A DNA stretch of 64,000 bases from Paraburkholderia hayleyella (GCF_009455685.1 NZ_QPES01000002.1:744001-808000); one strand, 5' to 3'; positions 28,243 to 37,487 are shown, counted from the first letter of the stretch. The notes: generated by a model not told the origin, from the letters alone. Made by a program: numbers and translations.

Positions 28243-29076
28243 TTACAGCCGATAGAACGTCATCGCGTTTCTGGCGAAGATCGCCTCCCGCTCCTGTTCC
28301 GTCAGGCCTTCAAGCAACGCCCGGGCGCTAGCATGCCAGCGCAGATAATCGCCATTCAGGTTCAGCACAGGCCAGTCGCTGCCCCACATCAGGCGGCCAG
28401 GGCCAAAGCTCGCCAGCAGATGGTCGACGTAAGGACGCAGCGTTGCATCGGTCCAGCCCGGCGCAGCCTCGGTAGCGAGCCCCGACAGCTTGCAGTACAC
28501 CTGAGGCAGTTGTGCCAGTTGTGTCATCGCCTCGGCCCATGACGCGCGTCCCGCTCCACCCGTGCGGATCGGTGGCTTCGCGCCGTGATCGATCACGATG
28601 CGCAGCGCCGGAAAGCGTGTGGCGAAGATGGCGAGCGCCTCGGCGTGATGCGTGAAGATCAGTGCATCGAAGGCCAGATCGTGTTCAATCAGGGCTTCGA
28701 TGGCGGGCGTGAGACCTGGATTGTTAATCCAGTGGTGATCGGGCAGGTCTTGCAGCATCGGCCGCACGCCCTTGAATTTCGGCTCGCGCGCCAGATCGGC
28801 CAGCAGCGCGGGGGCGCCGGCGTCGAGCAATGGCACCCAGCCCACCACACCGGCAATCGACGCCTCATGGCGTGCCATGCTCAGCAAGTAGCGCGTTTCT
28901 TCGATGGTCGGTGCGGCCTGGACCACGACCGTCTGGCCAATCCCCGCGCGTTTGCGCAACCCGGTGAGATCGGACGGGCCATACGGGCGGTACAGCGTGG
29001 ACTGCTCGGGTGTGAGCCAGCCATAGTCGTTGCGGCCAGGATTCCAGTAGTGCTGGTGGGCGTCGATATGCAGCAT
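28243..29076 (-). CDS. Amidohydrolase-family lactonase, probable L-fucono-1,5-lactonase
   Basis: 277 residues from ATG 29076, which has GGAGG eight bases upstream; the frame continues further 5' but overlaps the aldo/keto reductase. It starts MLHIDAHQHYWNPGRNDYGW, giving the metal-binding HxH of the amidohydrolase_2 (COG3618) group, and later has VVGWVPLLD, LAFDALIFTHHAEALAIFATRFP and RLMWGSDWPV with a C-terminal metal Asp. COG3618 includes L-fuconolactonase and L-rhamnono-lactonase. It would hydrolyse the lactone formed by the dehydrogenase encoded 2 bp upstream, a tight pair in both position and chemistry. Confidence 0.9.
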   Translation of the reverse strand: MLHIDAHQHYWNPGRNDYGWLTPEQSTLYRPYGPSDLTGLRKRAGIGQTVVVQAAPTIEETRYLLSMARHEASIAGVVGWVPLLDAGAPALLADLAREPKFKGVRPMLQDLPDHHWINNPGLTPAIEALIEHDLAFDALIFTHHAEALAIFATRFPALRIVIDHGAKPPIRTGGAGRASWAEAMTQLAQLPQVYCKLSGLATEAAPGWTDATLRPYVDHLLASFGPGRLMWGSDWPVLNLNGDYLRWHASARALLEGLTEQEREAIFARNAMTFYRL

Positions 29077-29078
29077 GG

Positions 29079-30194
29079 TCAAACCTCCTGCAAGGAAGAA
29101 GCGCAAGTAGAAGCGCGAGTAGAAGCCGCAGCGGCAGGCGTGGGCGCGCGCGCGTCGAGCAAGCCCGCATCGCGGAGATCGCTCCATAACGCGGCAGGCA
29201 GCGGCTGCTCGAATGCCGCCAGGTTCTCGCGCACTTCAGTGGCGCTGCGAGCGCCGGTCAGCACGGTCGCCACGGCGGGATGGGCATACGGAAACTGCAG
29301 CGCCACGGCCGCCAGCGGCACCTGATGCCGCTGGCAAAGTGCGTCCAGTTGCGCCACGCGAGCGACGATGCCAGCCGGCGCCTCGGTGTAATTGAATTTC
29401 AGCTCACTGGCGTGGCCGTGGCCGCCCGATGCGCTCGCCAGACCACGCGCCAGAATGCCCGAATTAAATACCCCACCCAGCATCAGGCTAACCTGACGCG
29501 CGGCGCAGGCAGGCAGCAGTTCCTCTAGCGCCGCCTGCTCCAGCAGCGTGTAGCGGCCTGCCAGCAGCGCGCAATCCAGATCGAACTCGGCCATGGCGTC
29601 GAGAATCACCGCGCTTTCATTGACCCCCAGCCCAATCGCCTTGACCACGCCGCTGTCGCGCAGTTGCGCCAGTGCCCGGAACCCGCCGCCGTCGGTCAGT
29701 TGTCGCCAGTAATGCGCGTGACGCTCGCCATGCGTCATGCGGCCGATATCGTGAATCAGCACGATATCGACGGGGCCGATGTCGAGCCGCCGCAGGCTGT
29801 CCTCAAACGAACGGAGCATGCCGTCGCCGCTATAGTCGTAACGCGCTTCGAACGGCAGCGGGTTGTGCCAGCCTTCACGGCCATCGTAGGGTGTCGTGCG
29901 CGGCACATAATGGCGCCCAACCTTGGTCGACAACACGTACTCGCCACGCGGATAGCACCGCAGCGCTTCGCCCAGGCGAAGCTCGGCCTTGGTATGGCCA
30001 TAGTGCGGCGCGGTGTCGAAGTAACGCATGCCCGCATCCCATGCAGCCGCGACGGCAGCCTGCGCCTCGCCATCGGACAGATCGCGGTACAGCCCGCCCA
30101 ACGCTGCACTGCCCAGGCTCAAGGCCGTGAGTTGCACGGTACTGCGACCCACGTTACGCCGTTGTCCGGCTCTCAGGCCAGGCTTGTCGGTCAT
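29079..30194 (-). CDS. Aldo/keto reductase, probable L-fucose (D-threo-aldose) dehydrogenase
   Basis: 371 residues. AKR signatures are MRYFDTAPHYGHTKAELRLG (catalytic Asp and Tyr), LSTKVGR (catalytic Lys), DIVLIHDIGR (catalytic His) and the C-terminal NAD(P) region LAAVALQFPYAHPAVATVLTGA. This subgroup includes D-threo-aldose 1-dehydrogenases that oxidise L-fucose to its lactone, the first step of the oxidative pathway. A CGGAG precedes the ATG. The C-terminal ~25 residues are Ala/Ser/Cys-rich and contain imperfect repeats (AASTRASTCASS), perhaps a recent extension. Galactose-type sugars with the same stereochemistry are also possible substrates. Confidence 0.9.
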   Translation of the reverse strand: MTDKPGLRAGQRRNVGRSTVQLTALSLGSAALGGLYRDLSDGEAQAAVAAAWDAGMRYFDTAPHYGHTKAELRLGEALRCYPRGEYVLSTKVGRHYVPRTTPYDGREGWHNPLPFEARYDYSGDGMLRSFEDSLRRLDIGPVDIVLIHDIGRMTHGERHAHYWRQLTDGGGFRALAQLRDSGVVKAIGLGVNESAVILDAMAEFDLDCALLAGRYTLLEQAALEELLPACAARQVSLMLGGVFNSGILARGLASASGGHGHASELKFNYTEAPAGIVARVAQLDALCQRHQVPLAAVALQFPYAHPAVATVLTGARSATEVRENLAAFEQPLPAALWSDLRDAGLLDARAPTPAAAASTRASTCASSLQEV

Positions 30195-30295
30195 GAAGCA
30201 GCTCCGTTACTCCGTTATTTCGTTATTTCGTCTGGCGTGGGGAAATGCCAGACGCGCGTGATTCAGGGCGAGGCGCGTGACCTCATGCCGCGCGA

Positions 30296-31663
30296 TCAAA
30301 CCGGCTGCGGCGCCCCCGGCAGCGCCCGCACCACGGGCGAAGCCTGCTGCGGCAGGCACGCGGGGCCTACCGGGTCAAAACGTTTGTACGTCAGGATGAA
30401 TTCCTGGTGGCCCAGCTGTTCGGACTTCGACGCCATGCCCTGCGCCACGGCCCGGGTCAGCTCGAACACTTCGCGGCCCACATCATCGAGCGTGCCGCGC
30501 CCTTCGAGAATCCGGCCCGCGTCGATATCCATGTCTTCGGGCAAGGCCCGGTACGTCACGGGGTTCGCGCACACCTTGATCACCGGCGCCAGCGCCGAAC
30601 CCACGACCGAGCCGCGCCCCGTCGTGAACAAGATCATGTGCGCGCCACAGGCGATCAGCTCGGCAATTTCGGCGTTGTCGCTGATGTTCGGAAAACCAAA
30701 GCGCGGCTCGCCATCGGGCACGACGTCCAGCAGATACAAGCCGCCAGCAGGCGGGATATCGCCGGGCTTGATGATGCCCATGATGGGCGACGCGCCGCTT
30801 TTCGCATACGCGCCGAGTGATTTTTCTTCCTGAGTGGTCAAGCCGCCATCGGCATTACCCACCGCGAAACTGCCATGGCCGAGGATCGAGTAATAACGCG
30901 CGGCCTTGGCCACGCAGGCGACGATGGCATCGCCCAGCTCGGGCCGCGCCGCCCGGCTTTTCATGTGAAATTCGCAGCCCACCAGCTCGCCGGTTTCTTC
31001 GAACAGGCACGTCGCGCCCGCCTCGATCAGCAGATCGAACGCACGTCCCACGGCCGGGTTGGCCGTGATGCCGCTGGTGCCATCCGAGCCGCCGCAGATC
31101 GTGCCGACGATCAGCTCGCCGAGCGCCATCGGCACACGTGCTTGCGTACCTAACGTGCGCCGCGCCGCGCGCACCCATTCGACGCCTGCGCGGATCGTGC
31201 TGCGCGTGCCGCCGCTGTCCTGAATCGTCAGCACCTCGACGGGACGTCCGCTGGCGCGCACGGCATCCACCAGATAGCGCTTGTTCATGCTCTCGCAGCC
31301 TAGCGAGACGAATAACACGGCGCCGACATTCGGATGCGTGGTAAGCCGCTCCAGCATTTTTTCCGCATAGCTGTTCGGATAGCAGCCAGGAAAACCCAGC
31401 AGATGCACCGGGGGAGCCGTTTCTGGGGGGGCGGTGGTTTCAGGAATGTCAAGGATGCCGGCTGGCGCGGCAAGCGGCGTGAAATCGTCGGGCAGCCAGC
31501 GGAACGGCGCCACGATTTCGCGTGCCACATGATGCGCACATTCGACCAGATACACGACCGCCACGATATTGCGGATGCCCTTGCGGCCGTCCTGGCGCAA
31601 ATAGCCCTGCAGGACGGGACGTGCGGCGGACTCGGCAGTCAGGGCAGGGGCATCGGTGGTCAT
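30296..31663 (-). CDS. UxaA-family sugar-acid dehydratase, large subunit (probable L-fuconate dehydratase)
   Basis: 455 residues from ATG 31663 (MTTDAPALTAESA). It matches the C-terminal catalytic domain of altronate/galactarate dehydratases: GYLRQDGRKGIRN, a cysteine-bearing LGFPGCYPNSYA, SLGCESMNKRYLVD, TICGGSDGTSGITANPAVGR, GELVGCEFHM and MILFTTGRGSVVGSALAPVIKV. The SAF-type N-terminal domain is on a separate gene 10 bp upstream. In the pathway encoded here, the missing step is dehydration of L-fuconate to 2-keto-3-deoxy-L-fuconate, and no enolase-superfamily dehydratase is present, so this pair is the natural candidate. Direct evidence of substrate is lacking. Confidence 0.88.
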   Translation of the reverse strand: MTTDAPALTAESAARPVLQGYLRQDGRKGIRNIVAVVYLVECAHHVAREIVAPFRWLPDDFTPLAAPAGILDIPETTAPPETAPPVHLLGFPGCYPNSYAEKMLERLTTHPNVGAVLFVSLGCESMNKRYLVDAVRASGRPVEVLTIQDSGGTRSTIRAGVEWVRAARRTLGTQARVPMALGELIVGTICGGSDGTSGITANPAVGRAFDLLIEAGATCLFEETGELVGCEFHMKSRAARPELGDAIVACVAKAARYYSILGHGSFAVGNADGGLTTQEEKSLGAYAKSGASPIMGIIKPGDIPPAGGLYLLDVVPDGEPRFGFPNISDNAEIAELIACGAHMILFTTGRGSVVGSALAPVIKVCANPVTYRALPEDMDIDAGRILEGRGTLDDVGREVFELTRAVAQGMASKSEQLGHQEFILTYKRFDPVGPACLPQQASPVVRALPGAPQPV

Positions 31664-31673
31664 GATGGTGGCT

Positions 31674-31997
31674 TCAGTGGGGCACAAACTCGTGGCCCGA
31701 GTCATGGGTGTAAGTGGGCAGGTAGTCGCTTGCCAGATTATGTGTATGCAAATGCTCGCCACGCGCCACAGGCACGGTGGCATGACCGATCACCGCGCCA
31801 TAGCGCAGCACTTTTTCGTCCTGGCGCAGCGCATGGCGCGCCAGCTTGTGACCCAGACCGATGGTTCGCGCCAGCGTCACCCATTCGCCCTCGATTTCGA
31901 CCACGCTCCCCGCTTCAAGCTGCGCCGCCGCAATCAGGCAGTTGTCCTGGGGGCTAAGCAGGATCAGGCGGGAATCGGTGGCAAGCGCCAGGCTCAT
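31674..31997 (-). CDS. UxaA-family dehydratase, small SAF-domain subunit
   Basis: 107 residues matching the N-terminal SAF domain of UxaA/altronate dehydratase: LLSPQDNCLIAAAQLEAGS, the conserved IGLGHKLARHAL and KVLRYGAVIGHAT, and GEHLHTHNLASD. The ATG has a GGAGA ribosome site. It sits 10 bp before the large-subunit gene, so the two chains are made together and should form one enzyme. Lies directly downstream of the transporter permease in the same operon. Confidence 0.9.
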   Translation of the reverse strand: MSLALATDSRLILLSPQDNCLIAAAQLEAGSVVEIEGEWVTLARTIGLGHKLARHALRQDEKVLRYGAVIGHATVPVARGEHLHTHNLASDYLPTYTHDSGHEFVPH

Positions 31998-32027
31998 GGG
32001 GTCTCCGTGCGCGGCTCAGTGCGCGGC

Positions 32028-33086
32028 TCAATGCGGGGCTTCGCCGCTGGCAAGCCGCGCGATCATCAGCGAGCCAAGGATGATCGCGCCGTAAATCGCC
32101 TGAATCCAGAACGAGGGCACCTGGGCGAGCGTCAACAGGTTTTGCACGACACCCAGCAGCAAGACGCCCGACAGCGCGCCGAGCATCGTGCCCTTGCCGC
32201 CATCGAGCGAAATGCCGCCAATCACCGCGGCGGCGAACACCGTGAAAATCATGCCGTTGCCCTGGTTCGCATTGATCGCGCCCACATAGCCGGTGACGAT
32301 GAGCCCGCCTAACGATGCCAGCACGCTCCCCAGCACGAACACGCCCCAGGTGATGCGCTCGACCCGGATACCGGCTGCGCGGGCTGCTTCGGGGTTACCT
32401 CCGATCGCATACAGCGCGCGTCCCAGACGGTGGTAGCGCAGCATGAAGGCGGCCAGCCCGAAGGCCAGCAGCGCGAGCCAGACCGATAGCGGCAAACCCA
32501 GCACCAGAGTGGTCGCCAGCGCGAAGAACGAAGGCGGCAGATCGAACAGCGTGCCGCCCTGGGTCGTCCCCACCAGCATGCCGCGCAACACGATCAGCAT
32601 CGCCAGCGTGACAATGAACGCATTCAGCCGCAGCCGCACCACCAGAAAACCGTTGATGAAACCAATCAGCGCACCGGTGCCGACAATCGCCAGCAGCCCC
32701 ACCGCAGCAGGCCATTGCAGGCCAAACCCGGCGGCTGCGGCAGGCATCACCAGCATCGCGCCTACGGCTGGGGCAATACCCACGGTCGATTCCAGCGACA
32801 GGTCGAACTTGCCGGTCAGCAAAATCAGCGCTTCGGCGAGCACCACGAGCGCCAACGCCGCCGACGCGCCCAGCACGCTAATCAGATTCGCTTTCGTCAG
32901 AAAACTCGGGCTGATCCATGCGCCCACCAGCAGCAGCAACCCCAGCGCGGGCAGCAAGGCGAGATCGCGCAGACGGAAAAATTCAAAACGCGCCCGCACT
33001 CCACGGGTCGCGGCCCCCGCACTCAACACCGCGCTCGCCGCACTAGCAATACCCGGTTTCATGGCAACTGGCTCCTTCATCGTCAT
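32028..33086 (-). CDS. Sugar ABC transporter permease (RbsC/AraH family)
   Basis: 352 residues, about ten membrane helices, with the RbsC-type motifs VVLAEALILLTGKFDLSLES, NGFLVVRLRLNAFIVTLAML, YAIGGNPEAARAAGI and AAAVIGGISLDGGKGT. It forms the inner-membrane channel for the sugar importer whose ATPase and binding protein precede it. The ATG at 33086 has an AAGGATG site and directly abuts the ATPase stop. A second ATG two codons later is possible. Confidence 0.93.
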   Translation of the reverse strand: MTMKEPVAMKPGIASAASAVLSAGAATRGVRARFEFFRLRDLALLPALGLLLLVGAWISPSFLTKANLISVLGASAALALVVLAEALILLTGKFDLSLESTVGIAPAVGAMLVMPAAAAGFGLQWPAAVGLLAIVGTGALIGFINGFLVVRLRLNAFIVTLAMLIVLRGMLVGTTQGGTLFDLPPSFFALATTLVLGLPLSVWLALLAFGLAAFMLRYHRLGRALYAIGGNPEAARAAGIRVERITWGVFVLGSVLASLGGLIVTGYVGAINANQGNGMIFTVFAAAVIGGISLDGGKGTMLGALSGVLLLGVVQNLLTLAQVPSFWIQAIYGAIILGSLMIARLASGEAPH

Positions 33087-34643
33087 TCAACATCCTTCAA
33101 GGGCTGCGATCAGGTCGTGGTCATGCCAGCCTGCGGCAAACTCGGCCACGACACGGCCACGGAACATCACCAGCACGCGGTCGCAGGTGCGCAGGTCATC
33201 CAGCTCGCTGGAGGCCACCAGCACCGCGCGGCCTTCGGTCCGCACGCGTTCGATCACCGCAAGCAAGCTCTCTTTCGATTTCACATCGACCCCGACGGTG
33301 GGATCGATCAGCACCAGCAAGCCGGGGTTGGTCGCCAGCGCGCGGGCCATCACGACTTTTTGCTGATTGCCGCCCGACAGCCCCGCCACCGCATGCGCAG
33401 GCCCCTGGGCCACGATGCCGAGCATGTCGATGGCGCGCTGGCCGAAGGCCTGTTTTTTGGCGGGAGAAACCAGGCCGAAACGGCCTAGCGTGTGGGCGAT
33501 GGTCATCGACGCGTTTTCTGCCACCGATTGCGTCAGCACGAGCCCCTCATGGTGCCGGTCCTTCGGCACGCAGCCCACGCCGCAGGCCAGGGCGCGGGGC
33601 ACGTCACCGGACGGCAGCGCAACGCCATGCATGCGGATCGCGCCGCTACGCGAGCGGCGCAAGCCCGCGATCGCTTCCGCCACGCTGGTGCGGCCACTGC
33701 TGCTCGCACCGGCCAGCCCCACCACTTCGCCGCGCTTCACCGCGAACGACACCTCGTGATAATCCGCCCCGCCCAGCGCCGCCACCTCCAGCACAACCGG
33801 CGCATCCGCCGCCAGGGCTTCACGCGCGGCGGCATCCGCGACGGCGAGCCCGCCGCGCTCGCCTGTCATCGCTTCGATCAACGGCTCGCGCGGCAAGGTC
33901 GCCACGGGCGCGCTGACGATATGACGCGCATCGCGCAACACGGTGACGGTCTGGCAAATCTCATACACTTCCTGCAAATGATGCGAAATAAACAGGAACG
34001 TAACGCCTTCACGCTGCAACGTCGTGATACGACCAAAAAGCCGCTTGATGGCGGCGCCATCCAGTTGCGCAGTCGGCTCATCGAGAATGATGAAACGCGC
34101 GCCATATGACAGCGCCCGCACAATCTCCACAAGCTGGCGCGCTTCGACGCCCAGATCCCCCGCGCGAGCGTTTTCGTGAACCTCGATTTGCCAGTGGTCG
34201 AGCAACGCCCGGGCTTCACGGCGCATGGCGCGCCAGTCGAGCAGGCCACGGCGTCCCGGCTGGCGGTTGAGAAACAGGTTCTCCGCCACGCTCAGCTCGC
34301 GGATGATCGTCGAATGCTGATAGACACAAGCCACGCGTGCACGCCAGGCCTCGCGGTCACTCAAAGCGGGAGCAGCCACGCCAGCGAAGCGCACTTCCCC
34401 GCTATCCGGACCGCGCAAACCGGTCAGCAGCGAAACCAGCGTTGATTTACCCGCGCCATTGCGCCCAACCAGCGCATGCGATTCGCCAGGCATCACGCTT
34501 AGATTCACGTTTTGCAAGGCCGCCGTCGAACCGAAACGGCGGCTCACGTTGCAGGCTTCGACCACAGGGACGATCGTGTCAGTCAGCGGCGCGAAACCAG
34601 CAAAATCGGCGAAATCGGAAAAAGTAGCAGAGAGCGCGCTCAT
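33087..34643 (-). CDS. Sugar ABC transporter ATPase (RbsA/XylG family)
   Basis: 518 residues, double-domain ATPase of the CUT2 sugar importers. The first domain has GRNGAGKST (about 60-68), LGVEARQLVEIV (signature region) and ILDEPTAQLD; the second has GASSSGRTSVAEAI in place of a canonical Walker A, LSGGNQQKVVMARAL and LVLIDPTVGVDVKSK. The degenerate second Walker A is usual for this family. Start ATG 34643 overlaps the binding-protein stop (ATGA). An imperfect repeat near the N-terminus encodes FADFAGF. Confidence 0.93.
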   Translation of the reverse strand: MSALSATFSDFADFAGFAPLTDTIVPVVEACNVSRRFGSTAALQNVNLSVMPGESHALVGRNGAGKSTLVSLLTGLRGPDSGEVRFAGVAAPALSDREAWRARVACVYQHSTIIRELSVAENLFLNRQPGRRGLLDWRAMRREARALLDHWQIEVHENARAGDLGVEARQLVEIVRALSYGARFIILDEPTAQLDGAAIKRLFGRITTLQREGVTFLFISHHLQEVYEICQTVTVLRDARHIVSAPVATLPREPLIEAMTGERGGLAVADAAAREALAADAPVVLEVAALGGADYHEVSFAVKRGEVVGLAGASSSGRTSVAEAIAGLRRSRSGAIRMHGVALPSGDVPRALACGVGCVPKDRHHEGLVLTQSVAENASMTIAHTLGRFGLVSPAKKQAFGQRAIDMLGIVAQGPAHAVAGLSGGNQQKVVMARALATNPGLLVLIDPTVGVDVKSKESLLAVIERVRTEGRAVLVASSELDDLRTCDRVLVMFRGRVVAEFAAGWHDHDLIAALEGC

Positions 34644-35701
34644 TTGAGGGTATTGCCCCACAAATTCCGCTCATCGACATTCGCTTTGGTCACGAGGGGC
34701 GCGGGCAGTTGGTCCTCGAGCGTGCCGTTGGGGCTCTGAACGATCACGCTGCCATGCGCGGTAGGGCCGGGCTTGAAGTGCTGCCCAGCCAGCAAGGCCT
34801 TGAGGTAATAGAGCCCGTACTTTGCGTACAGATCGGCCGGTTGCGAGATGGTGGCGTCAATCTCGCCGTGGCGAATCGCCTCCAGCTCATGAGGAATGCC
34901 ATCGTTGCTGACGATCACAATATGTCTGGCATCGCCCAGGGCAAACAGCATCTGTTTGCGCCGCAGGGTTTGCAGCGTGGGCGACAGATAAACACCGCCC
35001 GCCTGCAGGTAGATCGCCTTGAGATCAGGATTGGCGGTCAGCAGGCTGTCGAGTGACGTCGCAGCAACGTCGCTTTTCCAGCCCGCCGGGATTTCCAGCA
35101 AGGTCAGACGAGGGTAGCGTTTCATGCACGCCCTGAACGCCTGCGAACGGTCACGGCCATTCACCGAACCCAGATCGCCCATGACCTGTACCACCTTACC
35201 TGCCGCCACGTGCGTACCAATGTACTCACATGCTTTTTCACCATATGCATGGTTGTCCGCCCGTACGACCAGCGCCACCTTGCCTTGCGTGGGCGCAACG
35301 TCCACGGCAACCACAGGCACCTGTCTGGCCGCAGCCGCGTCTAACGCGCGGCTGATCGCGGCCGAATCCAGGGGCCCCACAACAATGCCTCGAGCTCTCA
35401 GGTTCAGCATGTTGTTCATGTCGGTGATCTGTTGCATCGGATCACCATTCGAATTGACCGGCGCCAGTAAATCCAGGCCCAGCTCCTTCGCGTACTGCGG
35501 CAGATAGTTGTTATAAGACTGCCAAAACGGCGAGGTCAGTAGCGGTAAAACCACGCCAACCCTGCTCTTGTCCGTCGCCTGGGCCCATGCCTGAGCACTC
35601 AATGCCAGGCTCACCCCGCAGACAGCGGCCATACCCGCTACCGCTAGCAAGGTGCGCCGCCACAACCGGTGAACCGCATGCGGCCCTCGTGCGAACGTCA
35701 T
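34640..35701 (-). CDS. Sugar ABC transporter substrate-binding protein (RbsB-like)
   Basis: 353 residues with a signal peptide (RRTLLAVAGMAAVCGVSLAL, cleavage near AQAWAQ). The mature part is a periplasmic binding fold of the ribose/galactose type: VGVVLPLLTSPFWQSYNNYL, LAPVNSNGDPMQQITDMNNM, GIVVGPLDSAAISRAL, VVAVDVAPT and KVVQVMGDLGSVNGRDRSQAF. It is the first gene of the operon; AGGAGAG precedes the ATG. Its ligand is predicted to be the sugar degraded by the downstream enzymes, most likely L-fucose. Confidence 0.92.
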   Translation of the reverse strand: MTFARGPHAVHRLWRRTLLAVAGMAAVCGVSLALSAQAWAQATDKSRVGVVLPLLTSPFWQSYNNYLPQYAKELGLDLLAPVNSNGDPMQQITDMNNMLNLRARGIVVGPLDSAAISRALDAAAARQVPVVAVDVAPTQGKVALVVRADNHAYGEKACEYIGTHVAAGKVVQVMGDLGSVNGRDRSQAFRACMKRYPRLTLLEIPAGWKSDVAATSLDSLLTANPDLKAIYLQAGGVYLSPTLQTLRRKQMLFALGDARHIVIVSNDGIPHELEAIRHGEIDATISQPADLYAKYGLYYLKALLAGQHFKPGPTAHGSVIVQSPNGTLEDQLPAPLVTKANVDERNLWGNTLK

Positions 35702-36012
35702 GTCTCTCTCCTGATGGGGCTAACGCGCCCCGATTTAAGCCAACGAGGTTAAACCGGGCCTGACCGCCTGACGCTTTTTCTCAAAACTGACGCGTCTTAA
35801 TTCATCAATGAACGTATTATTCATATGCAAATAGAATACGTCAAGAAATGGATTGGGTCTGTGAGGCCAGGACTTTCCCCAGGCTGGGTGCCCCCATTGC
35901 AGAGGGCGGGCTTTACACTCACGCCTTTGTGACATTTAGACCCGGCGCGTTCACGGACAGACACACGCGTTGACGCTCGCGCGGCACACGAAACCCAACG
36001 GATCGAACACCG
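35702..36012. promoter_or_regulatory. Divergent control region of the fucose operon and IclR gene
   Basis: 311 bp between the two divergently transcribed units. Two dyads stand out in the AT-rich part: TTCAT-CA-ATGAA at 35801-35812, with perfect 5-bp arms, and GTATT...AATAC with arms at 35814-35818 and 35835-35839 enclosing imperfectly symmetrical sequence. Both lie about 100-140 bp before the transporter start, a reasonable place for the operator of the neighbouring IclR regulator. Assignment is by position and symmetry only; no sigma70 boxes are clear enough to state. Confidence 0.45.
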
Positions 36013-36846
36013 ATGATGGAAGAACAGGAAAAAACCGGGAAAGACGAGAAAGATGAGAAAGACGATGCCGACCGTTATCGCGCCCCGGCGCTGGATAAGG
36101 GACTGGATATTCTCGAGTTGCTGGCGCAGCAGAAAGACGGGCTGACCCGTGCCGAAATCACCCGGCAACTGGGACGCAATGCCAGCGAGATCTATCGCAT
36201 GCTGGAGCGGCTCGTGGTGCGCCAGTATGTGGCGCGCTCGGCGGGGGGCGACCGCTACTCGCTAAGCCTCAAACTGTATGCCCTGGCACATCGCCATCCG
36301 CCCATGCAGCGCCTGATCGTGGCGGCCCTGCCGCTGATGCAGCGGTTCGCCGACGAGGCCGAACAATCCTGTCATCTGAGCGTGTACGACCGTGGCAACC
36401 TGCTCGTCATAGCCCAGGTCGACGGGCCTGGCACATGGGGCATTTCGGTACGGCTGGGCTCGCGCGTCGGGTTGATTGGCACCGGCTCAGGACGGGTACT
36501 GCTGGCATTCCAGAATGACGCGCAACGCGCCCAGATGCTGAGCGAACACACGGCCGTCAAAGGCGAAATCCCGCTCGACGAAACCGAACTCAACGCCACC
36601 TGGGACGCCGTTCGCACGCAAGGGTTTTCACAGAAAGACAGCCAGCAGACGGTCGGCGTGACCGACGTGACTTTTCCGGTGCTGGGGCCCGCAGGCCAGG
36701 CCATCGCCGCCTTGACCTGCCCGTATCTGCGACGGATCGACAGTTATGCCGCGCCCACGCTCGAAGCCACCACGGCGCTTTTGCGCGCGACGGCTGGTGG
36801 GCTATCGCTGATGCGTCAGGCGGACGCTTCAATGCCAGGGGAATGA
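36013..36846 (+). CDS. IclR-family transcriptional regulator
   Basis: 277 residues. After a charged N-terminal tail with a 9-bp tandem repeat (36040-36066, encoding KDEKDEKDD) comes the winged helix-turn-helix (ALDKGLDILELLAQQKDGLT, ITRQLGRNASEIYRMLERLV), then the IclR effector-binding domain (LSVYDRGNLLVIAQVDGPG, GLIGTGSGRVLLAF, GVTDVTFPVLGPAGQAIAALTCPYL). It is transcribed away from the sugar operon and most likely controls it, with the pathway sugar or an intermediate as inducer. The ATG has little ribosome-site sequence; ATG 36016 is adjacent. Confidence 0.92.
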   Translation: MMEEQEKTGKDEKDEKDDADRYRAPALDKGLDILELLAQQKDGLTRAEITRQLGRNASEIYRMLERLVVRQYVARSAGGDRYSLSLKLYALAHRHPPMQRLIVAALPLMQRFADEAEQSCHLSVYDRGNLLVIAQVDGPGTWGISVRLGSRVGLIGTGSGRVLLAFQNDAQRAQMLSEHTAVKGEIPLDETELNATWDAVRTQGFSQKDSQQTVGVTDVTFPVLGPAGQAIAALTCPYLRRIDSYAAPTLEATTALLRATAGGLSLMRQADASMPGE

Positions 36847-36944
36847 ACCTGGCACGCAGGCATGACGAAGACGTTAGAATGGCGGCCCGCTTAAAACCTC
36901 GCCGCATGTATTGCTCCATCGCATGCGCGCCAATCTAGACCCTC

Positions 36945-37487
36945 ATGGCCAAACTTCTGACCGACCCCGAATTCCAGCGTTTCTCCGAACTCCAGCAAAA
37001 GCAGGCCAGTTTCACGATTACCAGCGACGAAGCCGACGAACTGCGTGACATCGTCGCTCGCGCGCAAAAAAAGCGCGATGACCGCGCCGCCGCGATGCAA
37101 GCCGTCGAAGCCCATATCGCGCAGTTCGGCATGACGCCAGACGAGTTGTTCTCGCCTGAGCAGATCGGTGAAGCGGCCCGCGCCTATGGCTTGATTCCCG
37201 CTAGCAAGAAAGAGCGCGTGCTGCCGCCGTCGATCACGTTCAATGGCAAGCCCTATCCGTGGAGCCGCAATCTGCCTGACGAAGTGCGCGTACCGCTGTT
37301 CGAGGCGTTTCGCGCGGGGCTATCGGTGAAGGAATTTATCGCTACGCCTAAAGATACGTTGCGCTGCGCCGCGGCCATCGCGCGCCTGGAACGCGAAACA
37401 GGCGCGGCTTATGCGAGCGAGTGGCTGGAAGAGCTTGCGCTGACGCGGCAGCATATTGATGAGGCTGCCGCGAAGCTGGCGAGTTAG
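36945..37487 (+). CDS. Conserved-looking hypothetical protein
   Basis: 180 residues, no signal peptide or membrane helix. The N-terminal ~60 residues are strongly helical and charged (SELQQKQASFTITSDEADEL, ARAQKKRDDRAAAMQAVEAH), with some resemblance to H-NS-type oligomerisation domains; the middle has MTPDELFSPEQIGEAARAYG and the C-terminal half KPYPWSRNLPDEVRVPLFEAF. The basic C-terminal AT-hook of H-NS proteins is missing, so I do not call it H-NS. Start ATG 36945 (MAKLLTDPEF). It follows the IclR gene by 98 bp on the same strand and is convergent with the T6SS cluster. Confidence 0.8.
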   Translation: MAKLLTDPEFQRFSELQQKQASFTITSDEADELRDIVARAQKKRDDRAAAMQAVEAHIAQFGMTPDELFSPEQIGEAARAYGLIPASKKERVLPPSITFNGKPYPWSRNLPDEVRVPLFEAFRAGLSVKEFIATPKDTLRCAAAIARLERETGAAYASEWLEELALTRQHIDEAAAKLAS

